A DNA stretch of 34,012 nt from Azospirillum isscasi. Lineage in GTDB: Bacteria; Pseudomonadota; Alphaproteobacteria; Azospirillales; Azospirillaceae. Of the stretch, positions 1 through 7,646 are shown piece after piece. Positions within the stretch are counted from its first letter, which is position 1. Each line of letters opens with the position of its first letter. The notes beneath the pieces were generated by a model. It was not told where the DNA came from. It saw nothing but the letters and a program-made list of their open reading frames with translations, and ran no database searches. The position numbers and the translations under genes are program-made. Location of the stretch: contig NZ_JAUJFI010000009.1 of assembly GCF_030849505.1 (NCBI RefSeq), forward strand, positions 1 through 34,012, in the 5' to 3' direction.

Positions 1-2
1 AG

Positions 3-1133
3 GCCGCCACCGAAGCCGCGCTGGCCGCCGCACTGGCGGCAACCGGCGCCGCTCAGCCGGATGGAAAGGCCAAGGCCGCAACCGATGAACCGGTGAAGGC
101 CGCCGGCAAGGGCGAGCCCGCCGCGGCCAAGCCGGTTCCGGACGCGCTTCCGAAGATGGCGGACGCCGTCCCGGCGCCGGTCACCCCGGCGGACGGTCCG
201 CGGACCGAGGCCGCCGCACCCCATGCCGACGCCGATCCCAAGGACAAGGCCGCGAAGGCCGCCGACGCCATGGCCGTCGCTCCCGGCGCCCTGCCCGCCG
301 CCGAACTGCCGAACGACGAGAGCGCGCCGCTGCCGCAGACCCTGTCCGACCTCGCCGCGGCCAAGGCCAGAAGCGCGGGCCGGACCGGGGCCGAAGGCGA
401 CGCCGGAGCCAACGCCGGCAACCGCGGCAACCAGGACCCGGGCGGCAACGCCGTCCCGATGCAGCCGCAAGCGCCGCAGGCACCGGTTGCCGACCCGGCA
501 AAGCCTGCCGGGCAAAGTGCGTTCCTCAGCACCGCGGCAGCCGCAGCCGCGTCGGACGCCGCACCGCAGGCGGACGGCGCGTCCCACGCCGCCGCGACAC
601 CCCCCACCCATCCGGTTTTCGCCGGAATCGAGGGCGTGCGCACGGCGAGCGGCGTCGAGACTGGGCTGACCACCGCCCAGCTTCGCCCCTCCCGCGGGTC
701 CGCCGGCCTTCCAACGGGCGTGCAGGAGCAGGTGGCCGTCCACATCCGCAAGAACGTGTCGGACGGCAACGACCAGTTCACCATCAACCTGCGCCCCGCC
801 GAACTGGGCCGCATCGACATCAAGCTGGAGATCGGCCAGGACGGGCGGGTCAGCGCGTCGGTCGCGGTGGAGAAGGCCCAGACCCTCGAACTGCTCCAGC
901 GCGACAGCCGCAATCTGGAACGCGCCTTGCAAGACGCTGGGCTGAAGGCGGACGGCAACAGCCTCAACTTCAGCCTCCGCGGCGAGGGCGGCCAGTCGTT
1001 CCAGGACTCGGGACGGCAGGGCGGCTCGGGCCGGCGGGGCCGGGGCCTCGGCGGCGGAGCCGGCGAGGTGGAGGACGCGCAGGCCGCCTACACGCTGACG
1101 CTGGCCCCGGGCCGCGTCGACATCCAAGCCTGA
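3..1133 (+). CDS. fliK: Flagellar hook-length control protein FliK, 3' part (5' end outside window)
   Basis: FliK is the exported ruler that sets hook length and switches the flagellar type III secretion system from hook to filament substrates. The frame is open from base 3, so the start lies upstream of the window; the in-frame GTG at 93 is probably internal. The first 220 or so visible residues are a low-complexity Ala/Pro/Asp/Lys-rich region, typical of the flexible FliK ruler. A conserved Flg_hook domain follows (about bases 720-1000), with the hallmark LRPAELGRIDIKL and a C-terminal amphipathic stretch. A Gly/Arg/Gln-rich tail ends the protein. flgD follows after 40 nt on the same strand, which fits one hook operon. 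Function is assigned from the C-terminal domain; the N-terminal part is too variable to help. Confidence 0.88.
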   Translation, partial: AATEAALAAALAATGAAQPDGKAKAATDEPVKAAGKGEPAAAKPVPDALPKMADAVPAPVTPADGPRTEAAAPHADADPKDKAAKAADAMAVAPGALPAAELPNDESAPLPQTLSDLAAAKARSAGRTGAEGDAGANAGNRGNQDPGGNAVPMQPQAPQAPVADPAKPAGQSAFLSTAAAAAASDAAPQADGASHAAATPPTHPVFAGIEGVRTASGVETGLTTAQLRPSRGSAGLPTGVQEQVAVHIRKNVSDGNDQFTINLRPAELGRIDIKLEIGQDGRVSASVAVEKAQTLELLQRDSRNLERALQDAGLKADGNSLNFSLRGEGGQSFQDSGRQGGSGRRGRGLGGGAGEVEDAQAAYTLTLAPGRVDIQA

Positions 1134-1173
1134 TTCAGACCAGCCGCAGCCATTCCAGCGAAGGACGACGACC

Positions 1174-1908
1174 ATGGCCACCACCAGCACCGACTACGGC
1201 AGCAGCTGGAACCTGAACCAGACGAAGACCAAGACCAACACGACCGACACCACCAAGACCACCAAGACCGCCGACGAGCAGAAGCTCGACACCGCGGTGA
1301 AGGGGCTGGGTGACAATTTCGAGCATTTTCTGAAGCTGCTGACCACGCAGATGCAGAACCAGGACCCGCTGAAGCCCATGGACACGAACGACATGACCAA
1401 GCAGCTGGTCGATTTCGCGAACGTGGAGCAGAACATCGGGACCAACAGCCGGCTGGACAAGCTGCTGAAGCTGCAGAACGCCTCGACCAACTCGACCAAC
1501 CTCGCCTATCTGGGACGCACGGTCACCTTCCAGGGCGACAGCTTCGACTACACCCAGGGCATGACCGCGGCGCCGCTGGCCTATGAGCTGGAGAAGGCGG
1601 CGAAGTCGGTGCGCGTGGACATCCTGGACAGCCAGAACCGCACCGTCCGCTCGATGACCGGGGAGACCACCGCCGGCATCAAGCACGTCGTGAACTGGGA
1701 CTTCAAGGACGACAGCGGCAACGCCGTCCAGCCGGGCCAATACCGCCTGAACGTCGCCCCGGTGTCCGACAAGAAGGACGACATCATCAAGGCGACCCCC
1801 TACACCTTCGGCACGGTCAACGGCATCGGCTCCAACAAGGACGGCGAAACCGTGGTCTCCGTGGGCAGCGTCGAGGTTCCGCTGTCCAACCTCACCAAAG
1901 TGTACTGA
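1174..1908 (+). CDS. flgD: Flagellar hook assembly (hook cap) protein FlgD
   Basis: FlgD forms the cap under which FlgE subunits polymerise into the hook and is itself exported by the flagellar secretion system. The 244-residue product is near the usual FlgD length. Residues 1-40 are Thr/Lys/Asp-rich and probably disordered. The conserved N-terminal FlgD region follows (about 42-110), with FLKLLTTQMQNQDPLKPMD and a QLVDFANVEQ segment. The C-terminal half holds the beta-rich FlgD Tudor-like and FLN-like domains, including VVNWDFKDDSGNAVQPGQY. The ATG at 1174 follows an AAGGACG ribosome-binding site at about 1160. It is likely co-transcribed with fliK and ends before a hairpin at 1942-1986. Confidence 0.95.
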   Translation: MATTSTDYGSSWNLNQTKTKTNTTDTTKTTKTADEQKLDTAVKGLGDNFEHFLKLLTTQMQNQDPLKPMDTNDMTKQLVDFANVEQNIGTNSRLDKLLKLQNASTNSTNLAYLGRTVTFQGDSFDYTQGMTAAPLAYELEKAAKSVRVDILDSQNRTVRSMTGETTAGIKHVVNWDFKDDSGNAVQPGQYRLNVAPVSDKKDDIIKATPYTFGTVNGIGSNKDGETVVSVGSVEVPLSNLTKVY

Positions 1909-1941
1909 GGACGGTTCCGGTCCCACCGCGGGCGTTTGATG

Positions 1942-1990
1942 AAGGCATGGGCATGGGTCCGGATGGGCCTGTGCGCCATGCCTTTTATGC
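1942..1990 (+). terminator. Probable terminator after flgD
   Basis: The perfect 9-bp arms AAGGCATGG (1942-1950) and CCATGCCTT (1976-1984) flank a 25-nt loop and are followed by TTATGC. The long loop and short T run make it a modest terminator. Its place 33 nt after the flgD stop and before the AT-rich sciP promoter region supports the call. Confidence 0.5.
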
Positions 1991-2026
1991 TTAAAACATT
2001 AACCCTATCGTTTAGGCTTTTGTTAA
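1991..2026 (+). promoter_or_regulatory. CtrA-like binding boxes upstream of sciP
   Basis: This short stretch is strikingly AT-rich for the window. It contains TTAG-N7-TTAA at 2012-2026, one mismatch from the CtrA consensus TTAA-N7-TTAA. TTAA at 1999-2002 is followed seven bases later by GTTT, giving a second imperfect box, and there is another TTAA at 1991-1994. CtrA is the cell-cycle response regulator of alphaproteobacteria, and sciP is a CtrA-controlled gene in Caulobacter. Assigning these boxes to CtrA is inference from the motif and the downstream gene. Confidence 0.5.
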
Positions 2027-2071
2027 GCGGAGAAGAGGTAGGTTACCACCAAATCGTGGAATACACTGCTG

Positions 2072-2434
2072 ATGGTGGAGCGTCCGCGCATGTCATCTCG
2101 CGAGCTTGAAATGAGCGACGATGGCTCCAGTGGAGCGTCGGTCATCGGTCCAGCAGGACGGCCGATGACGGAAAATGATCTTCCCCCTCCGGACACCAAG
2201 CGCTGGGTGATGCGGCGCAAGGCGGAGGTGGTGGCCGGCGTGCGTTCGGGGCTGATCAGCCTTGAGGAAGCGTGCCGCCGCTATACCCTGTCCGTGGAAG
2301 AGTTCCTGTCCTGGCAGCGGCTGATCGACAGCCACGGCATGCGGGGCCTGCGCGCCACGCGGCTTCAGGACTATCGCGGGAACCAGCCGCCACCGTCCGT
2401 GCGTGGCCGCATGGCCAGCACCGCCGCCGAATAA
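2072..2434 (+). CDS. sciP: SciP-type CtrA inhibitory protein (DUF1153)
   Basis: This small helix-turn-helix protein belongs to the DUF1153 family, whose Caulobacter member SciP binds CtrA and DNA and blocks CtrA-dependent transcription early in the cell cycle. The diagnostic core is residues 25-103: VIGPAGRPMTENDLPPPDTKRW, then a basic helix (RRKAEVVAGVRSGL) and the HTH segment ISLEEACRRYTLSVEEFLSW. The product is 120 residues from the ATG at 2072, while characterised SciP has about 93. The in-frame ATGs at 2090 and 2111 are therefore possible starts; a GGAG at 2075-2078 fits the 2090 start loosely. The gene sits directly after hook genes, which CtrA controls in this class. The family call is firm; the start and the CtrA link in this organism are inferred. 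Confidence 0.88.
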   Translation: MVERPRMSSRELEMSDDGSSGASVIGPAGRPMTENDLPPPDTKRWVMRRKAEVVAGVRSGLISLEEACRRYTLSVEEFLSWQRLIDSHGMRGLRATRLQDYRGNQPPPSVRGRMASTAAE

Positions 2435-2469
2435 GCGATTCCCCCGCCCGCTTTCCGAACGGAACAGAC

Positions 2470-2503
2470 CGCCGCAGGTTCACCCTGCGGCGTCGTTGTT
2501 TTG
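2470..2503 (+). terminator. Rho-independent terminator after sciP
   Basis: The perfect 9-bp stem CGCCGCAGG (2470-2478) / CCTGCGGCG (2484-2492) has a 5-nt loop and is followed by TCGTTGTTTTG. It lies 36 nt after the sciP stop and ends that transcript. The sequence up to the next gene (to 2612) shows only a weak promoter-like TTGAAT-N16-TAACGT at 2546-2573. Confidence 0.8.
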
Positions 2504-2612
2504 TTGCGTCCTTGCTTTGCAAAATCTGCGGGGCAGGCATCGCTTTTGAATCGGACCCCGCCGCGGTTAACGTTCGGCGCTGGATGAACCCATTTTGAGA
2601 GACGATGAAGCG

Positions 2613-3065
2613 ATGCGCTATCTCGACGATCTGACCCCCGGCGACCGCTTCACCGGCGGCCCCGTGACCGTGACGGAAGAGGACATCGTCGCCTTCGCGC
2701 GCCAGTTCGACCCGCAGCCCTTCCACCTCGACCCCGAGGCGGCGAAGGCCACCCTGTTCGGCGGGCTGGCGGCCAGCGGGTGGCACACCGCCGGGCTGAC
2801 CATGCGGATGATCGTGACGGGGGACGGCGCTCTGGCCGGCGGCTTCGTCGGGATGGGGGTGGAGGAGATCCGCTGGCCCAGGGCCACCCGCCCCGGCGAC
2901 GTCCTGCGCATCGAAAGCGAGATCCTTGAGGTCCGCGCGTCGGCCAAGCGCCCCGACCAGGGCGTCGCCCGCGTGCGCACCACCACCTTCAATCAGAAGG
3001 ACGAGATGGTGCAGCAGATGACCGCCAACCTGCTCGTCCTTCGCCGCCCCGGAGTGGACCGGTAA
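2613..3065 (+). CDS. MaoC-like (R)-specific enoyl-CoA hydratase family protein
   Basis: This 150-residue single hot-dog domain belongs to the MaoC/NodN dehydratase family. Such proteins hydrate trans-2-enoyl-CoA or act on related acyl-CoA thioesters in fatty acid, PHA or dicarboxylate metabolism. The hydratase-2 signature is present as FDPQPFHLDPEAA, giving D33 and H38 as the expected catalytic pair, followed by a Gly-rich FGGLAASGWHTA segment. I chose the ATG at 2613; the frame extends upstream only to a TTG at 2595 with no better ribosome-binding site. It stands alone between terminators at 2470-2503 and 3086-3122, so the context does not reveal the substrate. The fold is confident; the exact reaction is unknown. 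Confidence 0.88.
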   Translation: MRYLDDLTPGDRFTGGPVTVTEEDIVAFARQFDPQPFHLDPEAAKATLFGGLAASGWHTAGLTMRMIVTGDGALAGGFVGMGVEEIRWPRATRPGDVLRIESEILEVRASAKRPDQGVARVRTTTFNQKDEMVQQMTANLLVLRRPGVDR

Positions 3066-3085
3066 TAACGGCCCGAACGCAAAAC

Positions 3086-3122
3086 GCACAAAGGGCCGCC
3101 CGAGGGCAGCCCTTTTGTGTGC
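3086..3122. terminator. Bidirectional terminator between maoC-like gene and tRNA-Lys pair
   Basis: The arms AAAGGGC (3090-3096) and GCCCTTT (3109-3115) have an inner GCCC/GGGC pairing and flanking complementary GCAC/GTGTGC bases. The plus strand ends in TTTTGTGT, and the minus strand ends in TTTGTGCGTTTT. It therefore suits both the maoC-like gene (+) and the convergent tRNA genes (-). Confidence 0.7.
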
Positions 3123-3148
3123 ATCGTTTTATCACCGCTGGAAGGGAA

Positions 3149-3224
<76 letters not shown>

Positions 3225-3300
3225 ATTCCCATCCGGACATCGAAACGCCCGGCGGCATGAAAGGGTTCGTGGGAGCGATCCCTCTCGGTCCGGAAAGTGA

Positions 3301-3376
<76 letters not shown>

Positions 3377-3491
3377 ATCACTTTTCGTTCACACCGGCAC
3401 CGGAGCCCTCGTCTCTGCGTCAGGGGGTGCCTGACCGTATCGACTAGGGTTCCTGTCCGGCCAAGCCGTCGTCCCGGCCGGTGTGGCGCGG

Positions 3492-3520
3492 TTTATAGCG
3501 AAGGGTCCGGGGCTTGTCGA
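3492..3520 (-). promoter_or_regulatory. Sigma-70-type promoter of the tRNA-Lys pair
   Basis: On the minus strand, TCGACA (3520-3515) is separated by exactly 17 nt from TATAAA (3497-3492). This is a near-consensus housekeeping promoter firing toward the two tRNA-Lys genes. Confidence 0.7.
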
Positions 3521-3619
3521 TACCAAAATGGATAGGGCCGCATTTTTTTGTCCCGCTCGTTCCGGCTCCGCACACACCCTTCCCAGTGGCCTTCCCAGTG
3601 GCCTTCCCGGCAGCCTTCT

Positions 3620-3649
3620 TTGACAGCCTCCCGGCCCCGGCGCTATGAC
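3620..3649 (+). promoter_or_regulatory. Sigma-70-type promoter of the methyltransferase gene
   Basis: A perfect TTGACA (3620-3625) is 18 nt from TATGAC (3644-3649). Transcription would begin near 3656, about 27 nt before the ATG at 3683, which also supports that start over the longer open frame. Confidence 0.65.
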
Positions 3650-3682
3650 CCTGGCACAGAGGATGGCGGAGGAGCGGGGATC

Positions 3683-5209
3683 ATGCAGGGCTGGACCGAG
3701 GGCTATGTGGGCGGGATCGGCTACATCCACGCCTTCTATCGGGAACTGTCGCCGTCGCTGCTGTCCCTCGCGCTGACGCTGCGTGGCTGGCGCTCCCCGA
3801 TGGACCCGTCCGGTTCCTTCGCCTGCGCGGAGATCGGCTGCGGCCATGGGGTGAGCAGCGCCGTTCTGGCCGGCTGCCATCCCGACGCCCGCTTCGAGGC
3901 GGTGGACTTCAACCCCGGCCACATCGCCGGCGCCCGGCGCCTTGCCGCCGAGGCCGGGCTGAGCAACGCCGCCTTCCTGGAGGAGAGCTTCGCCGACTAC
4001 GCCCGAAGCGAAGCCAAGGATCTGGACGTGGTGACCCTGCACGGCGTCTGGTCCTGGGTCAGCGCCGAGAACCGGGCGATCCTGGTGGACCTGCTGAAGC
4101 GGCGGCTGAAGCCCGGCGGGCTGGTCTTCGTCAGCTACAACGCCCTGCCCGGCACGCTCGCCTACATGCCGATGCGCCGCATCCTGGTCGAGCATTGCGC
4201 CGACCGCACCGGCCCCCTGCCGGAACGCATCGAGGAGGCTGTGGCCTTCGCCAGCCGCCTGACCGCCCTGAACGCCGGCTGGTTCGCCCAGGCCGACGCG
4301 CTGCCGGGGCGGCTGGACTCGCTGCGGCGCAAATCGCCCAACTACATCGCCCACGAGTATCTGAACCGCGACTGGACCGCCTTCTACCACGCCGACGTGG
4401 CGCGGGAGCTGGCCGGAGCCAAGCTGGACTTCGCCGGCCCCGCTGTTCCGATGGAACAGATGGACGAGCTGTCGCTGCCGCCCGACGCCCTGCCCCTGCT
4501 GGCCGAGGCGCGCGATCCCGCCTACCGCGAGACGTTGCGCGACCTGCTGACCAACCGCGCCTTCCGCCGCGACCTGTTCGTGAAGGGGGCCGAGCGTCTG
4601 ACCGCGGCGGAGCGGCGGGAACGGCTGCGCGCCACCCGCTTCACCCTTCTGGTGCCGCCCGACGATCTGCCGGACGTGATTCTGGCCCCGGTGGGGCGCG
4701 TCCCTCTGCCGCCGGACCTGCACGGCCCGCTGGCCGAGGCGCTGGCCGCCGGAACCCCCGCGCTGGCGGACCTGGCCGCCCTCCCCGCCCTGGCCCGCCA
4801 TGGCGAGGAGGCGGTGCTGCGTGCGTTGATGATCCTGACCAGCCTGGCCTTGGCGGCCCCCGTCCTACCGGAAGCCGGTCTGGCGGCGCGCACGCTCCAG
4901 GCCGACCGCTTCAACGCCGCTGTTCTGGAACGCAACCGCCGCAGCGACGCGCTGGACACGCTGGCTTCCCCCATCCTCGGCTCCGGCGTCGCGGTGTCGC
5001 GGCTGGAGGCGCTGTTCCTGCTGGCCCAGCGCAGCGGCGCCGACCCCGCGGCCACCGCCTGGGAGGCGCTGTCGGCGGACGGCCTCGCCCTGTCGCGCGA
5101 CGGCGGGCGGCTCGACGGCGACGAAGCCAATCTGGCGGAGCTGCGCGCCCGCTTCGACCGATTCACCCGCCTGCGGCTGCCGGTCCTGCGCCGCCTCGGC
5201 GTGGCTTGA
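3683..5209 (+). CDS. SAM-dependent methyltransferase with methyltransferase regulatory domain
   Basis: This 508-residue protein starts with a class I Rossmann methyltransferase domain (about 1-180). Motif I is AEIGCGHG (49-56) and the acidic SAM-ribose residue is probably D75 in FEAVDF. A post-motif segment LDVVTLHGVWSW and the GGLVFVSYN strand complete the fold. The middle and C-terminal parts (about 220-500) match the methyltransferase regulatory domain arrangement, with repeated Leu/Ala-rich helices. The substrate cannot be read from the sequence; relatives are annotated only as class I methyltransferases. The ATG at 3683 follows a GGAGGAG ribosome-binding site and a TTGACA/TATGAC promoter. 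The stop lies only 11 nt from the stop of the convergent ABC exporter gene, with no clear terminator between. Confidence 0.85.
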   Translation: MQGWTEGYVGGIGYIHAFYRELSPSLLSLALTLRGWRSPMDPSGSFACAEIGCGHGVSSAVLAGCHPDARFEAVDFNPGHIAGARRLAAEAGLSNAAFLEESFADYARSEAKDLDVVTLHGVWSWVSAENRAILVDLLKRRLKPGGLVFVSYNALPGTLAYMPMRRILVEHCADRTGPLPERIEEAVAFASRLTALNAGWFAQADALPGRLDSLRRKSPNYIAHEYLNRDWTAFYHADVARELAGAKLDFAGPAVPMEQMDELSLPPDALPLLAEARDPAYRETLRDLLTNRAFRRDLFVKGAERLTAAERRERLRATRFTLLVPPDDLPDVILAPVGRVPLPPDLHGPLAEALAAGTPALADLAALPALARHGEEAVLRALMILTSLALAAPVLPEAGLAARTLQADRFNAAVLERNRRSDALDTLASPILGSGVAVSRLEALFLLAQRSGADPAATAWEALSADGLALSRDGGRLDGDEANLAELRARFDRFTRLRLPVLRRLGVA

Positions 5210-5220
5210 CGAAAGGACCG

Positions 5221-7053
5221 TTACGGCTCGACCAGTCCCTTTTCATCCGCCGCGCGGTCGAACTGGAGCGCCGCGAGACGGGCGTAGAGGCCACCCTCGC
5301 GGACCAGATCGGCGTGGCGCCCGGTGGCGACGACGCGCCCCTGCTCCATCACCACGATCCGGTCGGCGTTCAGGACGGTGGCCAGCCGGTGGGCGATGAT
5401 GATGGTGGTGCGCCGGGTCATCAGCTTGTCCAGCGCGTCCTGCACCATGCGCTCGCTCTCCGCGTCGAGCGCGCTGGTCGCCTCGTCCAGCAGCAGCACC
5501 GGCGGGTCGCGCAGGATGGCCCGCGCGATGGACAGGCGCTGACGCTGCCCGCCGGACAGCCGCACGCCCTTTTCGCCCAGGAAGGTGTCCAACCCCTCCG
5601 GCAGCGCTTGCAGGAACTCCAGCGCGTGGGCGGCCTCGGCGGCGGCGAGCACCTCCGCGTCGCTGGCGTCGGGGCGCCCGTAGCGGATGTTCTCCCAGGC
5701 GTTGGCGGAGAAGACCACGGGATCCTGCGACACGAGACCCAGCCGCCGCCGCACCTCCACCGGATCGGCGTCCCGGATGTCCACCCCGTCCAGGGTGACC
5801 ATCCCGGCCTGCGGGTCGTAGAAGCGCAGGAGAAGCTGGAACACCGTGGACTTGCCGGAACCCGACGGCCCGACCAGGGCCACCGTTTCCCCCGGCCGGA
5901 TCTCCAGGGAGAAATCCTCCAGCGCCGCCCAGTCGGGGCGCGAAGGATAGTGGAACCGCACGTCGCGGAAGGACAGCGCCCCCTGCGGCGGTTCCGGCAG
6001 GGCACGCGGGTCGGCCGGGGCGCGGATTTCCGGCACGGTGTCCAGCAGGTCGAACAGCCGCTCGGTCGCTCCGGCGGCGCGCTGGAGGTCGCCGGCCACC
6101 TCGCTGATCGCGCCCACCGAGCCGGCGACGACCACCGAATAGATGACGAAGGCCGAGAGCTGCCCCACCGACAGCCGTCCGGCCAGAACGTCGTGCCCGC
6201 CGATCCACAGGATGAGGCCGACCGAGCCGAAGACGAGGACGATGACGATCATGGTCATGATCGCGCGCACCGTCACGCGCCGCCGTGCGGTGGCGAAGGC
6301 GTCCTCCACCCGTGCCCCGAACAGGCCGCGGTCGATGGCCTCGTGCGTGTAGGCCTGCATCGTTCGGATGGCGCCCAGCGTCTCCTCCACGAAGGAGCCG
6401 AGGTCGGCGATCTTGTCCTGGCTGGCCCGCGACAGGGCGCGCACCCGCCGCCCCATGAGGATGATCGGCAGGATGACCAGCGGCACGCCCAGGAAAACCA
6501 GCCCCGCCAGCTTCGGCGAGGTCACCAGGAGCATCACCGTGCCGCCCACGAACATCAGCAGGTTGCGCAGCGCGATGGAGACGGAGGAGCCGACCACGGT
6601 CTGAAGCACTTCGGTGTCGGTGGTCAGGCGCGACAGGATCTCGCCGGTCTTGGTGGTTTCGAAAAAGCCGGGGGAGAGCTTCACCACATGGTCGTAGACG
6701 GCGCGGCGGATGTCGGCGACCACCCGCTCCCCGATCCAGCTCACCAGATAGAAGCGCCCGAAGGTGGAGGCGGCCATCAGCACGATCACCGCCAGCAGCA
6801 CCAGAAGCGCCCGGTCGAGCAGCGCCGAATCGCCCGCCACGAAGCCCTGGTCCACCAGGACGCGCATCCCCTGCCCCAGCCCCAGCACGGTCCCGGCGGC
6901 GACGGTCAGGGCCAGGGCGGCACCGAAGATCTGCAGCCGGTAAGGCCACAGGAACGGAAACAGGCGGCGCAGCGGCGACAGGTTGCGGCGGCGCGATGCG
7001 GCGGAAGGCGCCCCTTCGGGCACCGGATCGGACTTCGACGAGTAACGGGACAC
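5221..7053 (-). CDS. ABC exporter, fused permease and ATPase (MsbA-like)
   Basis: This is a 610-residue half-transporter that works as a homodimer in the inner membrane and exports lipids, drugs or other hydrophobic compounds using ATP. A basic N-terminal tail (1-38) precedes six membrane segments (about 42-62, 82-104, 155-178, 181-200, 266-286, 296-317). The nucleotide-binding domain has Walker A GPSGSGKST (395-403), Q-loop Q443, signature LSGGQ (499-503), Walker B LLLDEAT with catalytic E524, and H-loop H555. All key residues are present. I chose the GTG at 7053: it follows GGGGAGC at a good distance and leaves a normal family length, whereas the longer open frame runs into a repeat element. 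A minus-strand promoter lies at 7107-7135. The substrate is unknown; the resemblance to MsbA is general to this exporter class. Confidence 0.9.
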   Translation of the reverse strand: MSRYSSKSDPVPEGAPSAASRRRNLSPLRRLFPFLWPYRLQIFGAALALTVAAGTVLGLGQGMRVLVDQGFVAGDSALLDRALLVLLAVIVLMAASTFGRFYLVSWIGERVVADIRRAVYDHVVKLSPGFFETTKTGEILSRLTTDTEVLQTVVGSSVSIALRNLLMFVGGTVMLLVTSPKLAGLVFLGVPLVILPIILMGRRVRALSRASQDKIADLGSFVEETLGAIRTMQAYTHEAIDRGLFGARVEDAFATARRRVTVRAIMTMIVIVLVFGSVGLILWIGGHDVLAGRLSVGQLSAFVIYSVVVAGSVGAISEVAGDLQRAAGATERLFDLLDTVPEIRAPADPRALPEPPQGALSFRDVRFHYPSRPDWAALEDFSLEIRPGETVALVGPSGSGKSTVFQLLLRFYDPQAGMVTLDGVDIRDADPVEVRRRLGLVSQDPVVFSANAWENIRYGRPDASDAEVLAAAEAAHALEFLQALPEGLDTFLGEKGVRLSGGQRQRLSIARAILRDPPVLLLDEATSALDAESERMVQDALDKLMTRRTTIIIAHRLATVLNADRIVVMEQGRVVATGRHADLVREGGLYARLAALQFDRAADEKGLVEP

Positions 7054-7106
7054 CGGGGCTCCCCAGCGGCAGGACGATGTGCGGTGGTGCACGGGGGCAA
7101 AGCCGG

Positions 7107-7135
7107 CATATAGCAAGGCGGCTCCCCCGGAACAA
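7107..7135 (-). promoter_or_regulatory. Sigma-70-type promoter of the ABC exporter
   Basis: Read on the minus strand, TTGTTC (7135-7130) is followed after 17 nt by TATATG (7112-7107), giving a leader of about 45 nt before the GTG at 7053. Confidence 0.55.
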
Positions 7136-7160
7136 GGCACGGCACGGCCGTCGAACCGAA

Positions 7161-7269
7161 GCACAGAGACACGAAGTCGGAGAGATTCGGCCAGTCGCGC
7201 CCCGATCCGAAGGCACGCGCTTGCCGGCAACCCGGCGCGTGAATCCTCCGTGTCTCCGTGTCTCTGCGG
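7161..7269. repeat. Long imperfect inverted repeat between divergent promoters
   Basis: The left arm at 7161-7188 starts CACAGAGACACGAAG and ends AGAGATTC. The right arm at 7241-7269 reads GAATCCTCCGTGTCTC and ends GTGTCTCTGCGG. The reverse complement of the right arm matches most of the left arm with a few mismatches and one or two gaps. An inner CACGCGC/GCGCGTG pairing further closes the loop. CAGAGACACGGAG-like palindromes of this sort recur as extragenic repeats in many genomes; whether this one is repeated elsewhere here cannot be seen from one window. Confidence 0.6.
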
Positions 7270-7338
7270 CCAATGACGCGGCGGTCTGCCGGGATCTCCG
7301 CCATTTAGGAGGGGGCGCCTTTCCGCACAGGAACGCGG

Positions 7339-7367
7339 TTGCATCGCGCCGCATGCTTTGCTATAGA
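7339..7367 (+). promoter_or_regulatory. Sigma-70-type promoter of rpmE
   Basis: TTGCAT (7339-7344) and TATAGA (7362-7367) are 17 nt apart. The expected transcription start is about 22 nt before the rpmE ATG. Confidence 0.7.
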
Positions 7368-7395
7368 CCGCGCTCGCTTTGCAGGAACCCCGGCC

Positions 7396-7620
7396 ATGAA
7401 GACTGATATCCATCCCGACTACCACGAGATCAACGTGGTGATGACCGACGGCACCACGTTCAAGACCCGCTCCACGATGGGCAAGCCGGGCGACACGCTG
7501 CGCCTCGACATCGACCCGAAGTCGCACCCGGCCTGGACCGGCGTGCAGAAGCTGCTGGACACCGGCGGCCAGATCGCCAAGTTCAACAAGCGCTTCGCGA
7601 GCTTCGGCCTGAAGAAGTAA
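7396..7620 (+). CDS. rpmE: 50S ribosomal protein L31
   Basis: This 74-residue L31 bridges the large-subunit central protuberance and the small-subunit head. It begins [19 protein letters not shown] and has the family core with HPAWTG. It contains no cysteine, so it is the zinc-independent (C-minus) form rather than the zinc-binding form, but its layout is that of the common alphaproteobacterial RpmE. The ATG at 7396 follows an AGGA at 7382-7385 and a promoter at 7339-7367. A strong terminator follows, so it is a single-gene transcript, separate from the main r-protein cluster. Confidence 0.96.
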   Translation: MKTDIHPDYHEINVVMTDGTTFKTRSTMGKPGDTLRLDIDPKSHPAWTGVQKLLDTGGQIAKFNKRFASFGLKK

Positions 7621-7646
7621 CCTTCTTCGTCCGCAAAACGAAAATG

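Larger units (their letters stand above)
3377..3682. other. Intergenic region between tRNA-Lys pair and methyltransferase gene
   Basis: This 306-base region holds two divergent promoters: 3492-3520 (-) for the tRNAs and 3620-3649 (+) for the methyltransferase. A small direct repeat, CTTCCCAGTGGC, occurs twice at 3579-3602 and is followed by a degenerate third start. I see no gene in it; the open frame running upstream from 3683 lacks a ribosome-binding site and family similarity. Confidence 0.6.
7054..7395. other. Intergenic region between ABC exporter and rpmE
   Basis: These 342 bases hold the exporter promoter (7107-7135, -), a long imperfect inverted repeat (7161-7269) and the rpmE promoter (7339-7367, +). 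Several open frames cross it on both strands, but none has a ribosome-binding site or recognisable protein similarity. Confidence 0.6.

Noticed and set aside
3389..4801. Long minus-strand open frame opposite the methyltransferase gene
   Set aside because: Low-complexity Gly/Gln/Arg-rich translation with no family motif; it mirrors the GC-rich codon pattern of the plus-strand gene, which has a clear SAM-binding domain.
4195..7113. Very long plus-strand open frame (972 codons) across the methyltransferase and ABC exporter
   Set aside because: The translation is Arg/Pro/Gly/His-rich without any domain; both true genes beneath it carry complete conserved motifs.
7079..7354. Small open frames in the exporter-rpmE intergenic region
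   Set aside because: They arise from the inverted repeat at 7161-7269 and have no ribosome-binding site or similarity.
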